Shown here piece by piece: positions 24,665-33,917 of a DNA stretch of 64,000 bases. The DNA comes from Candidatus Glassbacteria bacterium. GTDB lineage: Bacteria > Gemmatimonadota > Glassbacteria > GWA2-58-10. Each line of letters begins with the position of its first letter. The stretch's first letter is position 1. Under the pieces are notes generated by a model. The model saw only the letters and a list, made by a program, of their open reading frames with translations. It searched no databases and had not been told where the DNA came from. The stretch lies in assembly GCA_019456185.1 (NCBI GenBank), contig VRUH01000015.1, positions 20,180 to 84,179 of the forward strand, in the 5' to 3' direction. The position numbers and the translations under genes were made by a program.

Positions 24665-27600
24665 ATGAAAACCGGAATTGGTATTACCCTGCTCACGAAC
24701 TTCGCCTTTCTGTTTGTCTTCCACCAGAGCGCCTACCCGGAGAAGTATCCTTTCCGCAACTACTCGGAAGATGACGGGCTCCCGTCACCAAGAGTCTGGA
24801 CAATCTTGCAGGACCGGGATGGCTACCTCTGGTTCGGAACCGCTTCAGGGGCCTGTAAATTTGATGGAATAAATTTTACCACCTACACCACTGAGGATGG
24901 ACTGGCCGGTAGTGTTGTCTTCAGAACAATTGAGGACTCCAGAGGTAACCTGTGGTTCTATTGCTGGGGAATGGGAGTCAGCAGGTTCGACGGTGAAAAC
25001 TGGACGACATATACAACCGAAGATGGTCTGGCTCATAACCTTGTTTGGTCTATGCTTGAAGACTCTGAGGGTAACCTATGGTTTGGAACTTTGGGTGGCG
25101 GTGCCAGCAGATTTGACGGTGAAAACTGGGCAACCTACACCACAGAAGATGGTCTGGCTCATAATACTGTTAATTCAATACTAAAAGATTCAGAGGGCAA
25201 CTTGTGGTTTGCAACTGGTGGTGGTGTCAGCAGATTTGACGGTGAGCACTGGACAACCTATACGGAACACGGCCTGGATGGTAAAGCGGTTAATCGCATA
25301 CTTGAAGACACTGAGGGCAACCTGTGGTGTGCCAGCCATGGAAGCGGACTCTGCAAATTCGACGGAGAAAAATGGGTGCAGGTTTATGGAACTGGTAAAT
25401 TGGTTTATATCTGGTCGATGCTAGAAGACAAAGATGGGAATATATGGTTAGAGCTTACAGAAAAGGGTGAACATAAAGTAGTAGTCATAACAGATGGTGA
25501 ACCTGAAATCACTATTGAAATTAAAAAGGTTTTTTCAGAAGAAGATGGGTTGCCAAGTTTCCCGACAATGATTGAGGACGGTCAGGGAAATATCTGGTGT
25601 GCCTATTCAGGTGGCCTTTGCATGTATGATGGTGAAAAATGGCGGGTCTATACCACGGAAAATGGATTGCCTTCAAATAATATAAACGCAGTTTTCGAGG
25701 ATAGAGAAGGGAACATCTGGGTTGGGACCTATGGAGGCGGAGTAAGCAGACTAAGCGGGTTGGCATTTACCACTTATACCACAGCAGATGGACTTGCTGG
25801 TAATTCAATAGCTCCAGTACTCGAAGACGCCGAAGGGAACATCTGGTTCAACGACATGAATGTTAGGTTCACGGACATGAATGTTAACGGAGTTACCAGA
25901 TATGATGGAGAGAAATGGACCACTTATACAACCGAGGACGGGCTGGCCGGTAATCTGGTCTATGATATGTTGCAAGACAGTAGAGGCAATTTATGGTTTG
26001 CTACAGCAGATGGACTGAGCAGGTTCGATGGGGAAAAATGGAAGACCTATGGAGAAACAAATGAGCGAGGGTCTTACTACGACGATGTATTTCTTGAAGA
26101 TAAACAGGGGAATCTGTGGTTTGGAGGGAGGGGAACCAGTGTTTACAAATTTGACGGGCAAAACTGGACTGAGTACGGGAAAAATGATGAGTTGCTACTT
26201 GTTGGTAATGTTTACACAATGATCGAGGATAAAAAGGGGAATTTATGGTTTGGAGGGCTAACAGGAGTAACTAAATTTGACGGGGAAAACTGGTATACTT
26301 ATATAACGCATAAGGATATGGGACTTTTTGCATACCTGAAATGGCTTATGATGGTTGAAGATAAGAAAGGTAATCTGTGGTTCAACACTCCGAGAAATGT
26401 GAACTGCTTCGATGGAGAGAGGTGGAGAACTTTTACAACAGAAGACGGCCTGGCTGGTAACGATGTAAGGACAATCTATGAAGATGTATCAGGCCACATA
26501 TGGCTGGGAACCAACGGTGGAGGTATAAGCAGATTCGACGGAGCTGGATTTACCAATTATACCACCGAGGATGGGCTTTCAAGCAATGTCTGTGAGTTCA
26601 TAATAGCTCAAGACAGCTACCTTTATTTCTGCACACCCCAAGGGCTCAACCGGTTCGACGGCGAAATGTTCAAGGTCTATACCGCAAATGACGGGCTTGC
26701 CGCTACTGCGGTACGGAACCCTCTCAAGGACAGCAAGGGCAACCTGTGGTTTGGCTCGGTAAACGGGGTCACAAAATACAACCCCAGCCTGGACAGGCCA
26801 AATACTGTTCCCCCGCCTGTATACATTACCCGCCTGAGAGTACTTGAAAAAGACATGACAGTAACCAGCGGCCTGAAGCTTGGCCCGAAACAGAACAACT
26901 TGAGGATAGATTATGTAGGAATATCTTTTACAGCGCCGGAACATGTAATTTACAATTATAAACTGGAAGACCTGGATGAAGATTGGATCAAAACAACTGA
27001 ACATACAATGTCCTATTCCTACCTTCCCCCGGGAGAGTACACATTTAAGGTTAAGGCCAGAAACAGGGATGGTATCTGGAGTGAGGGACAGGCGGAATTG
27101 GCCTTTACGATCCTGCCGCCTTTTTGGGCCACGCTCTGGTTCCGGGGTTCAATTTTAGCCGCCTTTTTATTGGCCCTCTGGGGAGTCCACCAAGCAAGAA
27201 CACGGATTATGAAAAAGAGAAACATCGAGCTGGGGGGGGAAATCACCGCGCGCAAGAAGGTCGAGGAAGCACTGCGAAGAGAGCATGCCGAGGTTGAGCG
27301 TTTGAAAAACCGCCTGCAGTTGGAAAACATCTACCTGCGGGAAGAGATCAAGATCGAGCACAACTTCGAGGAGATTATCAGTTGCAGCGAGGCCCTGAAC
27401 AATGTCCTGCGGAAGGTCGAAGAGGTCGCAGTCACGGATGCAACAGTTCTGATTCTCGGTGAAACCGGTACCGGCAAGCAGTTGATTGCGCGAGCGATCC
27501 ATAATGTAAGCTCCCGGGGAGATCGTCCGCTGGTCACTGTCAATTGCGCCGCCCTGCCGGCAAGCCTCATCGAAAGCGAGCTGTTCGGCCATGAAAAGGG

Positions 27601-28297
27601 GGCTTTCACCGGCGCGCTTTCCCGCAGGATGGGACGCTTCGAGCTGGCCGATGAGAGTTCGATGTTTCTGGACGAGATCGGCGAGTTGACGCTGGAATTG
27701 CAGGCGAAGCTTCTGCGGGTGTTGCAGGACGGCGAATTCGAGCGGCTGGGCAGCTCTAGCACAATTCGGGTCGACGTTCGCATAATTGCGGCTTCCAACC
27801 GCGACCTGGAAAAAGCAATCGGGAAAGGCAATTTTCGTGAGGACCTTTACTATCGTCTGAATGTCTATCCTATCAGAATCCCTCCGTTGAGGGAGCATAA
27901 AGAAGATATCCCTCTGCTGGTTCAACATTTCGTAGGGAAATTCGGAGCGAAAACCGGAAAGATGCTCGAATCGGTTCCTCAATGGATTATTGACTCTCTT
28001 CAGGCTTATCAATGGCCTGGCAATGTCCGGGAGCTGGAGAATGTTATTGAAAGGGCAGTGATTGTCAGCCGGGGGAAACAGCTCGAACTGGGCGACTGGC
28101 TCCCGAAAACCGCGGCTTCACCGGGAGATTCATCTGTCCTGACTCTTCAGGAGAATGAGAGGGCGCTTATAATTAAGGCTTTAAAGATGACAGACTGGCG
28201 AGTGAGCGGAGACACGGGAGCGGCAAAGATTCTAAATATCAATCCCAGGACCCTGCAATCCAGAATGAGAAAACTGGGCATTAAGCGGGAGAGGTGA
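24665..28297 (+). CDS. Transmembrane one-component regulator: reg-propeller + Y_Y_Y sensor, sigma54 AAA+ and Fis-type HTH
   Basis: 1210 aa. An export segment (residues 6-20) precedes about 15 reg-propeller blades (GNLWFG...[17 protein letters not shown] units, about 25-735), enough for two seven-bladed propellers, a Y_Y_Y domain (about 755-818), one membrane segment (about 820-842) and a coiled coil (850-895). Then comes a sigma54-interaction AAA+ domain with Walker A GETGTGKQ (near 933), the sigma54-contacting loop GAFTGA (near 979), Walker B MFLDEIGE and arginine-finger region, and an HTH_8/Fis domain at the end. The same periplasmic sensor normally sits on hybrid histidine kinases for glycan sensing; here it is joined directly to an NtrC-type activator with no kinase or receiver. 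It should activate sigma54 promoters upon periplasmic ligand binding. Confidence 0.93.
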   Translation: MKTGIGITLLTNFAFLFVFHQSAYPEKYPFRNYSEDDGLPSPRVWTILQDRDGYLWFGTASGACKFDGINFTTYTTEDGLAGSVVFRTIEDSRGNLWFYCWGMGVSRFDGENWTTYTTEDGLAHNLVWSMLEDSEGNLWFGTLGGGASRFDGENWATYTTEDGLAHNTVNSILKDSEGNLWFATGGGVSRFDGEHWTTYTEHGLDGKAVNRILEDTEGNLWCASHGSGLCKFDGEKWVQVYGTGKLVYIWSMLEDKDGNIWLELTEKGEHKVVVITDGEPEITIEIKKVFSEEDGLPSFPTMIEDGQGNIWCAYSGGLCMYDGEKWRVYTTENGLPSNNINAVFEDREGNIWVGTYGGGVSRLSGLAFTTYTTADGLAGNSIAPVLEDAEGNIWFNDMNVRFTDMNVNGVTRYDGEKWTTYTTEDGLAGNLVYDMLQDSRGNLWFATADGLSRFDGEKWKTYGETNERGSYYDDVFLEDKQGNLWFGGRGTSVYKFDGQNWTEYGKNDELLLVGNVYTMIEDKKGNLWFGGLTGVTKFDGENWYTYITHKDMGLFAYLKWLMMVEDKKGNLWFNTPRNVNCFDGERWRTFTTEDGLAGNDVRTIYEDVSGHIWLGTNGGGISRFDGAGFTNYTTEDGLSSNVCEFIIAQDSYLYFCTPQGLNRFDGEMFKVYTANDGLAATAVRNPLKDSKGNLWFGSVNGVTKYNPSLDRPNTVPPPVYITRLRVLEKDMTVTSGLKLGPKQNNLRIDYVGISFTAPEHVIYNYKLEDLDEDWIKTTEHTMSYSYLPPGEYTFKVKARNRDGIWSEGQAELAFTILPPFWATLWFRGSILAAFLLALWGVHQARTRIMKKRNIELGGEITARKKVEEALRREHAEVERLKNRLQLENIYLREEIKIEHNFEEIISCSEALNNVLRKVEEVAVTDATVLILGETGTGKQLIARAIHNVSSRGDRPLVTVNCAALPASLIESELFGHEKGAFTGALSRRMGRFELADESSMFLDEIGELTLELQAKLLRVLQDGEFERLGSSSTIRVDVRIIAASNRDLEKAIGKGNFREDLYYRLNVYPIRIPPLREHKEDIPLLVQHFVGKFGAKTGKMLESVPQWIIDSLQAYQWPGNVRELENVIERAVIVSRGKQLELGDWLPKTAASPGDSSVLTLQENERALIIKALKMTDWRVSGDTGAAKILNINPRTLQSRMRKLGIKRER

Positions 28298-28392
28298 AAT
28301 GATGATATTTAATCATTTTATTAAATATAATTAATTTCTGCCGGCGTGCAGGAAATTGATAAAGCATTAGTAAACCGTTTAACTGCATAAAA

Positions 28393-28428
28393 GAAGGCCG
28401 CTTGGATATGATTCCAGGCGGCCTTTTC
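28393..28428 (+). terminator. Terminator after the propeller-sigma54 regulator
   Basis: GAAGGCCGCTTGGA, loop, TCCAGGCGGCCTTTTC: long stem and T tract about 95 bp after the stop. It also separates the regulator from the thioredoxin gene. Confidence 0.75.
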
Positions 28429-28519
28429 AATTCTGGAACGAGATTTGTAGTTCTCCTGTTACTGATCATCACTCACGACCGATTTCTGGCTATCGAAACC
28501 ACGATCCACGCAAAGATGA

Positions 28520-28852
28520 ATGAACAAAAACACTACTTACACCGTCCTGACAGATGCAAATTTCCAACAGGAAGTGCTCGAATATCCAGGGCCGGTTCTG
28601 GTGGCATTCGGGGCCGACTGGTGCGGCACCTGTCGCATTATCGAGCCAATTTTGGAGAGATTGGAAGCCGAATATAAGGGCAGGATCAAATTCGGAAAGC
28701 TCGATGTTTACCACAATGAACGAACCGCCGAAGCATACGCCATGGCGAAACTGCCCACTCTCATTTTCTTTAAAGACGGCCAGGTAATGGATCACATCAT
28801 TGGGGTGGCTTCAGAGAAAGTGATCGCTGCTAAACTTCGCTCCCTGCTCTGA
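28520..28852 (+). CDS. Thioredoxin
   Basis: 110 aa, a normal thioredoxin length. The fold is complete: VLTDANFQQEVL, VLVAFGADWCGTCRIIEPIL with active site WCGTC near residues 34-38, FGKLDV, the cis-Pro strand AKLPTLIFFKDGQV and a final helix. The central dipeptide is Gly-Thr instead of the common Gly-Pro, which in other thioredoxin-fold proteins changes the redox potential. No export signal, so a cytoplasmic disulfide reductase. It stands alone between a terminator and the dockerin/hydrolase gene; a role for the island proteins is not evident. Confidence 0.9.
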   Translation: MNKNTTYTVLTDANFQQEVLEYPGPVLVAFGADWCGTCRIIEPILERLEAEYKGRIKFGKLDVYHNERTAEAYAMAKLPTLIFFKDGQVMDHIIGVASEKVIAAKLRSLL

Positions 28853-28954
28853 CTGCTGCTGTCAGTCGGGAATTGATAAATCCCGCAAAGGAGGTACAAC
28901 CTTATTTGCCAAGCCCTGTTTTTCGCGATAAACTCTCTCACTCTGGAGGTTCCC

Positions 28955-31315
28955 ATGCGAGCATTAAAATTGTCCATCATCCCTTGTATCATTCTCTTTC
29001 TGCTCGCCACCCTTATCGTACCGAGGATATCATTTTCCCAGGTCCAGCCAAATGCGCATTTCACCTACTGTGGTGACATTAACGAAGACGGCCAGATAAA
29101 CATTTTTGACTTGCTGGAGATGCTGCATCTCCTACGTTCCGAACCGGAGAACGACAGGCAGCGCCAGATCGCCAACGTGGATAAATCCGAAGACGGCGAT
29201 GTGAACATTTTCGATCTGCTGGCCCTGCTGCGGTTACTCAGAACAGGTGAGCCGGAGAAGATCTACTGGGGTCTCGGCAGTGTATTGTCCGAGGATGGAA
29301 CAGAAATTGTATACCAGGTGCAGGGCAGTGGCAGCCCGGCACTGGTTTTTGTCCATGGCTGGGTCTGCGATAAAAGCTATTGGGACAACCAGGTGCCATA
29401 CTTCTCCGAAAAGTACAAGGTGGTGACTGTTGATCTCGCCGGCCATGGTGAGTCCGGCCTGGGACGCACGGATTATACTATGGAAGCCTTTGGCAAGGAT
29501 GTCGTGGCCGTGGTCGAGGAACTCGGCCTCGATCAGGTCGTGCTTATCGGACATTCCATGGGAGGGCCCACGATTCTGGAAGCGGCTATCCAGATGCCTG
29601 AAAAAACGCTAAAGGTCGTGGTCGCAGACTTTTTCCATAACATTGAGGACTTCTGGCCGCAGGAAGTAGTTGATCAATATATGGCTTGGTTCAACGCGGA
29701 TTTCGCGGCAACTTGTATCAATTTTGTTAGTACCCTTATGTTTGTTCCTGCCACTGATTCTTCCCTGATTGAATGGATTTTGGCCGACATGTCATCGGCT
29801 CCTCCGGAAGTCGGGGTGAGCTCGATAGAAAATATTTTTGGTGTCATAAACGGTGGAGATACTCTCGCTTTTAAGGAGGTGCAAGCACCCATCGTGTGCA
29901 TCAACTCAGACATGAGCTCCACAGAGGTGGAGGTGAACAGGAAATATAACCCCTCCTTTGACGCTGTGGAGATGTCTGATGTGGGCCATTTCGTGATGCT
30001 TGAAGATCCCGAAACATTCAATCGTCTCCTCGATGAGATATTGGTAGAATTCGAAAGAGGCACTGTATTGTCCGAGGATGGAACAGAAATTGTTTACCAG
30101 GTGCGGGGCAGCGGCAGCCCGGCGCTGGTTTTTGTCCATGGCTGGGTCTGCGATAAAAGCTATTGGGACAACCAGGTGCCATACTTCTCCGAAAAGTACA
30201 AGGTGGTGACTGTTGATCTCGCCGGCCATGGTGAGTCCGGCCTGGGACGCACGGATTATACTATGGAAGCCTTTGGCAAGGATGTCGTGGCCGTGGTCGA
30301 GGAACTCGGCCTCGATCAGGTCGTGCTTATCGGACATTCCATGGGAGGGCCCACGATTCTGGAAGCGGCTATCCAGATGCCTGAAAAAACGCTAAAGGTC
30401 GTGGTCGCAGACTTTTTCCATAACATTGAGGACTTCTGGCCGCAGGAAGTAGTTGATCAATATATGGCTTGGTTCAACGCGGATTTCGCGGCAACTTGTA
30501 TCAATTTTGTTAGTACCCTTATGTTTGTTCCTGCCACTGATTCTTCCCTGATTGAATGGATTTTGGCCGACATGTCATCGGCTCCTCCGGAAGTCGGGGT
30601 GAGCTCGATAGAAAATATTTTTGGTGTCATAAACGGTGGAGATACTCTCGCTTTTAAGGAGGTGCAAGCACCCATCGTGTGCATCAACTCAGACATGAGC
30701 TCCACAGAGGTGGAGGTGAACAGGAAATATAACCCCTCCTTTGACGCTGTGGAGATGTCTGATGTGGGCCATTTCGTGATGCTTGAAGATCCCGAAACAT
30801 TCAACAGTCTCCTCGACAGTTTGTTAGTGGAGTCTGGCTATCCAGGTGAGTTGAGCGTATCCAGCCTAGCCTCTACAGGCAATAACCGGTCGCTGCCAAT
30901 AATCATGGGATTGACGGAGTCTGATATCAAGTACATAGAAAAGATGCTTGACCGGTTAAACCTGACTTCTGAGGAAGAATCAATAATTCGTCAAGCCCTT
31001 AATGGAACCATAACTGGGCCCATTCTACCTAAGGCTTCTATTTTGGGGCAGAACGTTCCGAATCCGTTTAATCCTTCGACAACTGTCAGTTTTACTGTTC
31101 CTGTAGGGCCGTCGCATGCTGTGTCATTAAAAATCTTCGACCTGCGCGGTAAGCTAATTCGCACACTGGTTAATGAGCTTAAAGAAACCGGAACCCATCA
31201 GGTAATCTGGGATGGCACAGATGAGTCAGGACGCAAAGTTGCAAGCGGTGTTTATCTATACCGCATGAAGGCAGGAGAGTTCGTTCAGACCAGGAAGATG
31301 GTAATACTGAAGTAG
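28955..31315 (+). CDS. Secreted dockerin-like protein with two nearly identical alpha/beta hydrolase domains and a C-terminal sorting domain
   Basis: 786 aa. Signal peptide (1-29), then a dockerin-type EF-hand pair (about 37-100: GDINEDGQINIFDLLEML and KSEDGDVNIFDLLALLRLL). Two tandem alpha/beta hydrolase domains follow (about 109-367 and 370-628), each with VFVHGWVCDKSYWDNQ, the elbow GHSMGG (Ser201 and Ser462) and DVGHFVML for the catalytic His. The C terminus carries NPFNPSTTVSFTVP, LKIFDLRGKLIRTL, GTHQVIWDGTDESGRKVASG and VYLYRMKAG, the FlgD-like/type IX-type sorting module. The hydrolase unit is a 783-bp tandem repeat whose core looks identical at DNA level. GGAGG precedes the ATG. Likely a cell-surface esterase-like enzyme. 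Confidence 0.9.
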   Translation: MRALKLSIIPCIILFLLATLIVPRISFSQVQPNAHFTYCGDINEDGQINIFDLLEMLHLLRSEPENDRQRQIANVDKSEDGDVNIFDLLALLRLLRTGEPEKIYWGLGSVLSEDGTEIVYQVQGSGSPALVFVHGWVCDKSYWDNQVPYFSEKYKVVTVDLAGHGESGLGRTDYTMEAFGKDVVAVVEELGLDQVVLIGHSMGGPTILEAAIQMPEKTLKVVVADFFHNIEDFWPQEVVDQYMAWFNADFAATCINFVSTLMFVPATDSSLIEWILADMSSAPPEVGVSSIENIFGVINGGDTLAFKEVQAPIVCINSDMSSTEVEVNRKYNPSFDAVEMSDVGHFVMLEDPETFNRLLDEILVEFERGTVLSEDGTEIVYQVRGSGSPALVFVHGWVCDKSYWDNQVPYFSEKYKVVTVDLAGHGESGLGRTDYTMEAFGKDVVAVVEELGLDQVVLIGHSMGGPTILEAAIQMPEKTLKVVVADFFHNIEDFWPQEVVDQYMAWFNADFAATCINFVSTLMFVPATDSSLIEWILADMSSAPPEVGVSSIENIFGVINGGDTLAFKEVQAPIVCINSDMSSTEVEVNRKYNPSFDAVEMSDVGHFVMLEDPETFNSLLDSLLVESGYPGELSVSSLASTGNNRSLPIIMGLTESDIKYIEKMLDRLNLTSEEESIIRQALNGTITGPILPKASILGQNVPNPFNPSTTVSFTVPVGPSHAVSLKIFDLRGKLIRTLVNELKETGTHQVIWDGTDESGRKVASGVYLYRMKAGEFVQTRKMVILK

Positions 31316-31353
31316 TGCAATGGAATAACATTGCAGGCATATCACAAGCGATG

Positions 31354-31396
31354 AAAAGGCCGTGTCTACCTTTAGTTAAATAGGTGCGGCCTTTTT
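31354..31396 (+). terminator. Terminator after the double-hydrolase gene
   Basis: AAAAGGCCG-TG-TCTACCT, a 10-nt loop, AGGTG-CGGCCTTTTT: interrupted but strong stem followed by T-rich sequence, about 40 bp after the stop. Confidence 0.75.
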
Positions 31397-31405
31397 ATTA
31401 GTAAT

Positions 31406-31797
31406 TGACCTGCCCCCCGAACACGAATCCAGCTAATAGCAAAGCCTTCAAGCCGCCACCACCTGAATCATCTCAATCAACTCTTGTGGCATATCACACA
31501 GAAAAGTTTTAAAATGGTATCGTCGGGCCCGCCATTTTTTTGAACGTTTTTTACAATAGCTATGTGGATTTGGCTAAATCCGCGGCTTTAGCCTGACCCA
31601 CTCCGCATAGCATCGACTATCAACCTCATATCTGCTCTATACCAAGCGATTTCTGAGTTAGCAATATCGATCTATGGCTATAGCTCGATCATTGGGTAGG
31701 GCGCGGTACTGCTCTGATTCTCTATGAGGGGTGATTTATAGTGACAAGCTCAGATGCTTGAATTCACTCATTATTAGTGGTACAGTACATGGTGACA
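31406..31797 (+). repeat. Intergenic repeat (about 392 bp) with IS3-type terminal repeats and tRNA-Asp-end core
   Basis: The left end reads TGACCTGCCCCCCGAACACG; the right end, reversed, reads TGTCACCATGTACTGTACCAC. Both flanks show AAT, a possible 3-bp target duplication. The centre contains ATCGTCGGGCCCGCCATT, identical to the end of the tRNA-Asp fragments. Left of the core the minus strand encodes HFKTFLCDMPQELIEMIQ...AA followed by a stop 40 bp from the left end. It lies about 135 bp upstream of the Tat oxidoreductase gene. Confidence 0.75.
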
Positions 31798-31932
31798 AAT
31801 CAGGAATGCATCGAGTAATTCTTTTCAATCTATGTTTAATTGTTCCAACCCGGACACGTTTAGCAGTTAGGGGTAAGATGCACTTCAAAATCGAAACTCT
31901 GCAGCGTACGTCACACCAACAGGAGAAAATAC

Positions 31933-33429
31933 ATGCCATCCCGAGAAGATAACATTTCAAGACGTCGTTTTTTCTTCTACGGTAGCTTACTCGCTGGAGC
32001 GATTCCAGCGGCTGGGTGTGGCAGCGCTCCGTCACTACCGCGCTTAGGGTACAAGTCGCCCAACGAGAAGTTGAACATCGCCGCTATTGGCGCCGGAGGC
32101 CGAGCCGCGGGTAACATCCGGGGCTGCGAATCGGAGAATATAGTAGCACTGTGCGACGTAGACGATAAGCAGGCCGCGAAGACCTACGCGCAATTTGAAA
32201 AAGCGGCGAAATACAAAGATTTCCGTAAGATGCTCGATAAAGAGGGCAAGAACATCGATGCAGTGATCATTTCGCCCCCTGACCACATGCACGCCACCGC
32301 TGCCATGTGGTGTATGGAGCGCGGATTGGGCGTTTACGTCGAGAAGCCCCTTACGAGGACTGTTTGGGAGGCCCGCCAACTTACGCAGGCGGCCGAGAAG
32401 CACAAGGTCGCTACACAGATGGGCAACCAGGGATACTCGAATGAGGGGACGCGGCTGGCCTCAGAGATCATCTGGTCCGGTGAGATCGGCAATGTGACAG
32501 AAGTGCACGCCTGGACCAACCGGCCCATCTGGCCGCAGGGCATCAGCACGATACCGCCCGCGAACCCGGTTCCCTCCACTCTTGACTGGGACCTCTGGCT
32601 TGGTATCGCACAAGAGCGACCTTACACTTCCGGGGGTGCGGCGTACGCCGAGCGCAATAGCAAGTTCTATCTGCCCTTCAACTGGCGCGGCTTCTTCGAC
32701 TTCGGCTGCGGTGCGCTGGGCGACATGGCGTGCCACATACTGGGTGCGCCGAATATGGCGCTCATGCTGGGCGCTCCCTCGAGTGTCGAGGTCATCAGGC
32801 AGGAGGGTAAAAACGACCTCACCTTCCCAAGCTCATCGGTAATCAGATTCGATTTCCCCGCCCGAGGCTCTATGTCTCCTCTGAAACTCTTCTGGTACGA
32901 CGCCGTGAAAGACGCGCCGATGCGGCCGGAAGGTTTAGCAGAGGACGAAATGCTCATAGGGCCCGGCCTGAGTGTCAGACCAGAAACCATCGGTGGTAGA
33001 ACGCGTGGAAGAACAGACACGAAAGCAGTCCAGACTGCACCCGCGGAGCCAATGCGCCGTCCCAGTCAGGCTAATGGAGCCGTGTTCATTGGCGAGAAAG
33101 GGATTCTCACAACTGATAGCTACGCCGGCCATGTGCGCCTGTTGCCGTCGGAGAGAATGCAGGATTTCAGAAACCCACCAAAGTTCCTGACGCGGTCGCC
33201 GGGTCATCACCGCGACTGGATCCGCGCCTGCAAGGGTGGCGATCAGGCTTGTTCGAACTTCAGCGTCGCCGGGCCGTTCACCGAGTGGATCCTGCTCGGG
33301 AGCATCGCACTTCACTTCGAAGGCAAACTAGAGTGGGACGCTAAACGCATGCGCTTCACAAACAACAATGAGGCGAACAAATACCTCAAACCCGAATTCC
33401 GGAAGGATTGGAAATTCAATGCAGTTTGA
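31933..33429 (+). CDS. Tat-exported Gfo/Idh/MocA-family oxidoreductase
   Basis: 498 aa. A twin-arginine signal (SRRRFFFYGSLLAGA) ends in a lipobox-like AAGC. The Rossmann domain (about 45-165) has LNIAAIGAGGRAAGN and VALCDVDD for the dinucleotide, DAVIISPPDHMHATAAMWCM and the family motif VYVEKPLTRT. The C-terminal domain (about 170-498) is the usual alpha/beta dimer and substrate part. Such proteins oxidise or reduce sugars and derivatives with a tightly bound NAD(P), and Tat-exported forms load the cofactor before export. The context of polysaccharide genes points to a sugar substrate (inference). AGGAG precedes the ATG. The second member at 33918 is only distantly related. Confidence 0.9.
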   Translation: MPSREDNISRRRFFFYGSLLAGAIPAAGCGSAPSLPRLGYKSPNEKLNIAAIGAGGRAAGNIRGCESENIVALCDVDDKQAAKTYAQFEKAAKYKDFRKMLDKEGKNIDAVIISPPDHMHATAAMWCMERGLGVYVEKPLTRTVWEARQLTQAAEKHKVATQMGNQGYSNEGTRLASEIIWSGEIGNVTEVHAWTNRPIWPQGISTIPPANPVPSTLDWDLWLGIAQERPYTSGGAAYAERNSKFYLPFNWRGFFDFGCGALGDMACHILGAPNMALMLGAPSSVEVIRQEGKNDLTFPSSSVIRFDFPARGSMSPLKLFWYDAVKDAPMRPEGLAEDEMLIGPGLSVRPETIGGRTRGRTDTKAVQTAPAEPMRRPSQANGAVFIGEKGILTTDSYAGHVRLLPSERMQDFRNPPKFLTRSPGHHRDWIRACKGGDQACSNFSVAGPFTEWILLGSIALHFEGKLEWDAKRMRFTNNNEANKYLKPEFRKDWKFNAV

Positions 33430-33544
33430 GGCAAGCCGTTAAAGAACACTACTGGTTCTCAACGATTTGCATTGTAACAAGTTTCATGCTCGATACTGGT
33501 TATCCATGCATAGATAACTTATTGAGGAAAAGGTTTTTCATATG

Positions 33545-33576
33545 AAGAGTCGCCGTTACAAAGGTGTCTCTTTTTT
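33545..33576 (+). terminator. Terminator after the first Tat oxidoreductase
   Basis: AAGAGTCGCC, loop, GGTGTCTCTT followed by TTTTTT; one mismatch and one wobble in the stem. Confidence 0.55.
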
Positions 33577-33594
33577 ATTTCTAGAGAGATTTCC

Positions 33595-33843
33595 TGACTT
33601 TACCCAAAAAATGAGACCAGCTTGCTGCATAGAGTCTTCAAGCCGCCACCACCTGAATCAGCTCAATCAATTCTTGTGGCATATCCCGCAAAAAAGTTTT
33701 TAAATAGTATCGTACACCCCGCCTGAGCTTATTCCAGTCAACGTTGAATGGAATAGGGTCTTAAGAGAATCCTGCTTCAAAGCCTAAATTACCAATCCTT
33801 GAGTTCTATTATTATTAGTGGTAGCGTTATTGGGAGTAGGTCA
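33595..33843 (+). repeat. Intergenic repeat, internally shortened copy (249 bp)
   Basis: Left end TGACTTTACCCAAAAAATGAG, right end (reversed) TGACCTACTCCCAATAACG; these pair as imperfect inverted repeats. It keeps the left reading-frame segment (YLKTFLRDMPQELIELIQ) and the core ATCGTACACCCCGCC but lacks most of the right half. It lies 75 bp upstream of the second Tat oxidoreductase. Confidence 0.7.
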
Positions 33844-33917
33844 AACTCGTTGCTATTGGATGTTACAATGCGATAGGCATTAAACTTCAACACCACTCAT
33901 TATCAGGGGGCCTCGGT

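Noticed and set aside
29278..30843. CRISPR or short tandem-repeat array
   Set aside because: The repeat is one 783-bp in-frame domain duplication; no array of short repeats with spacers was seen anywhere in the window.
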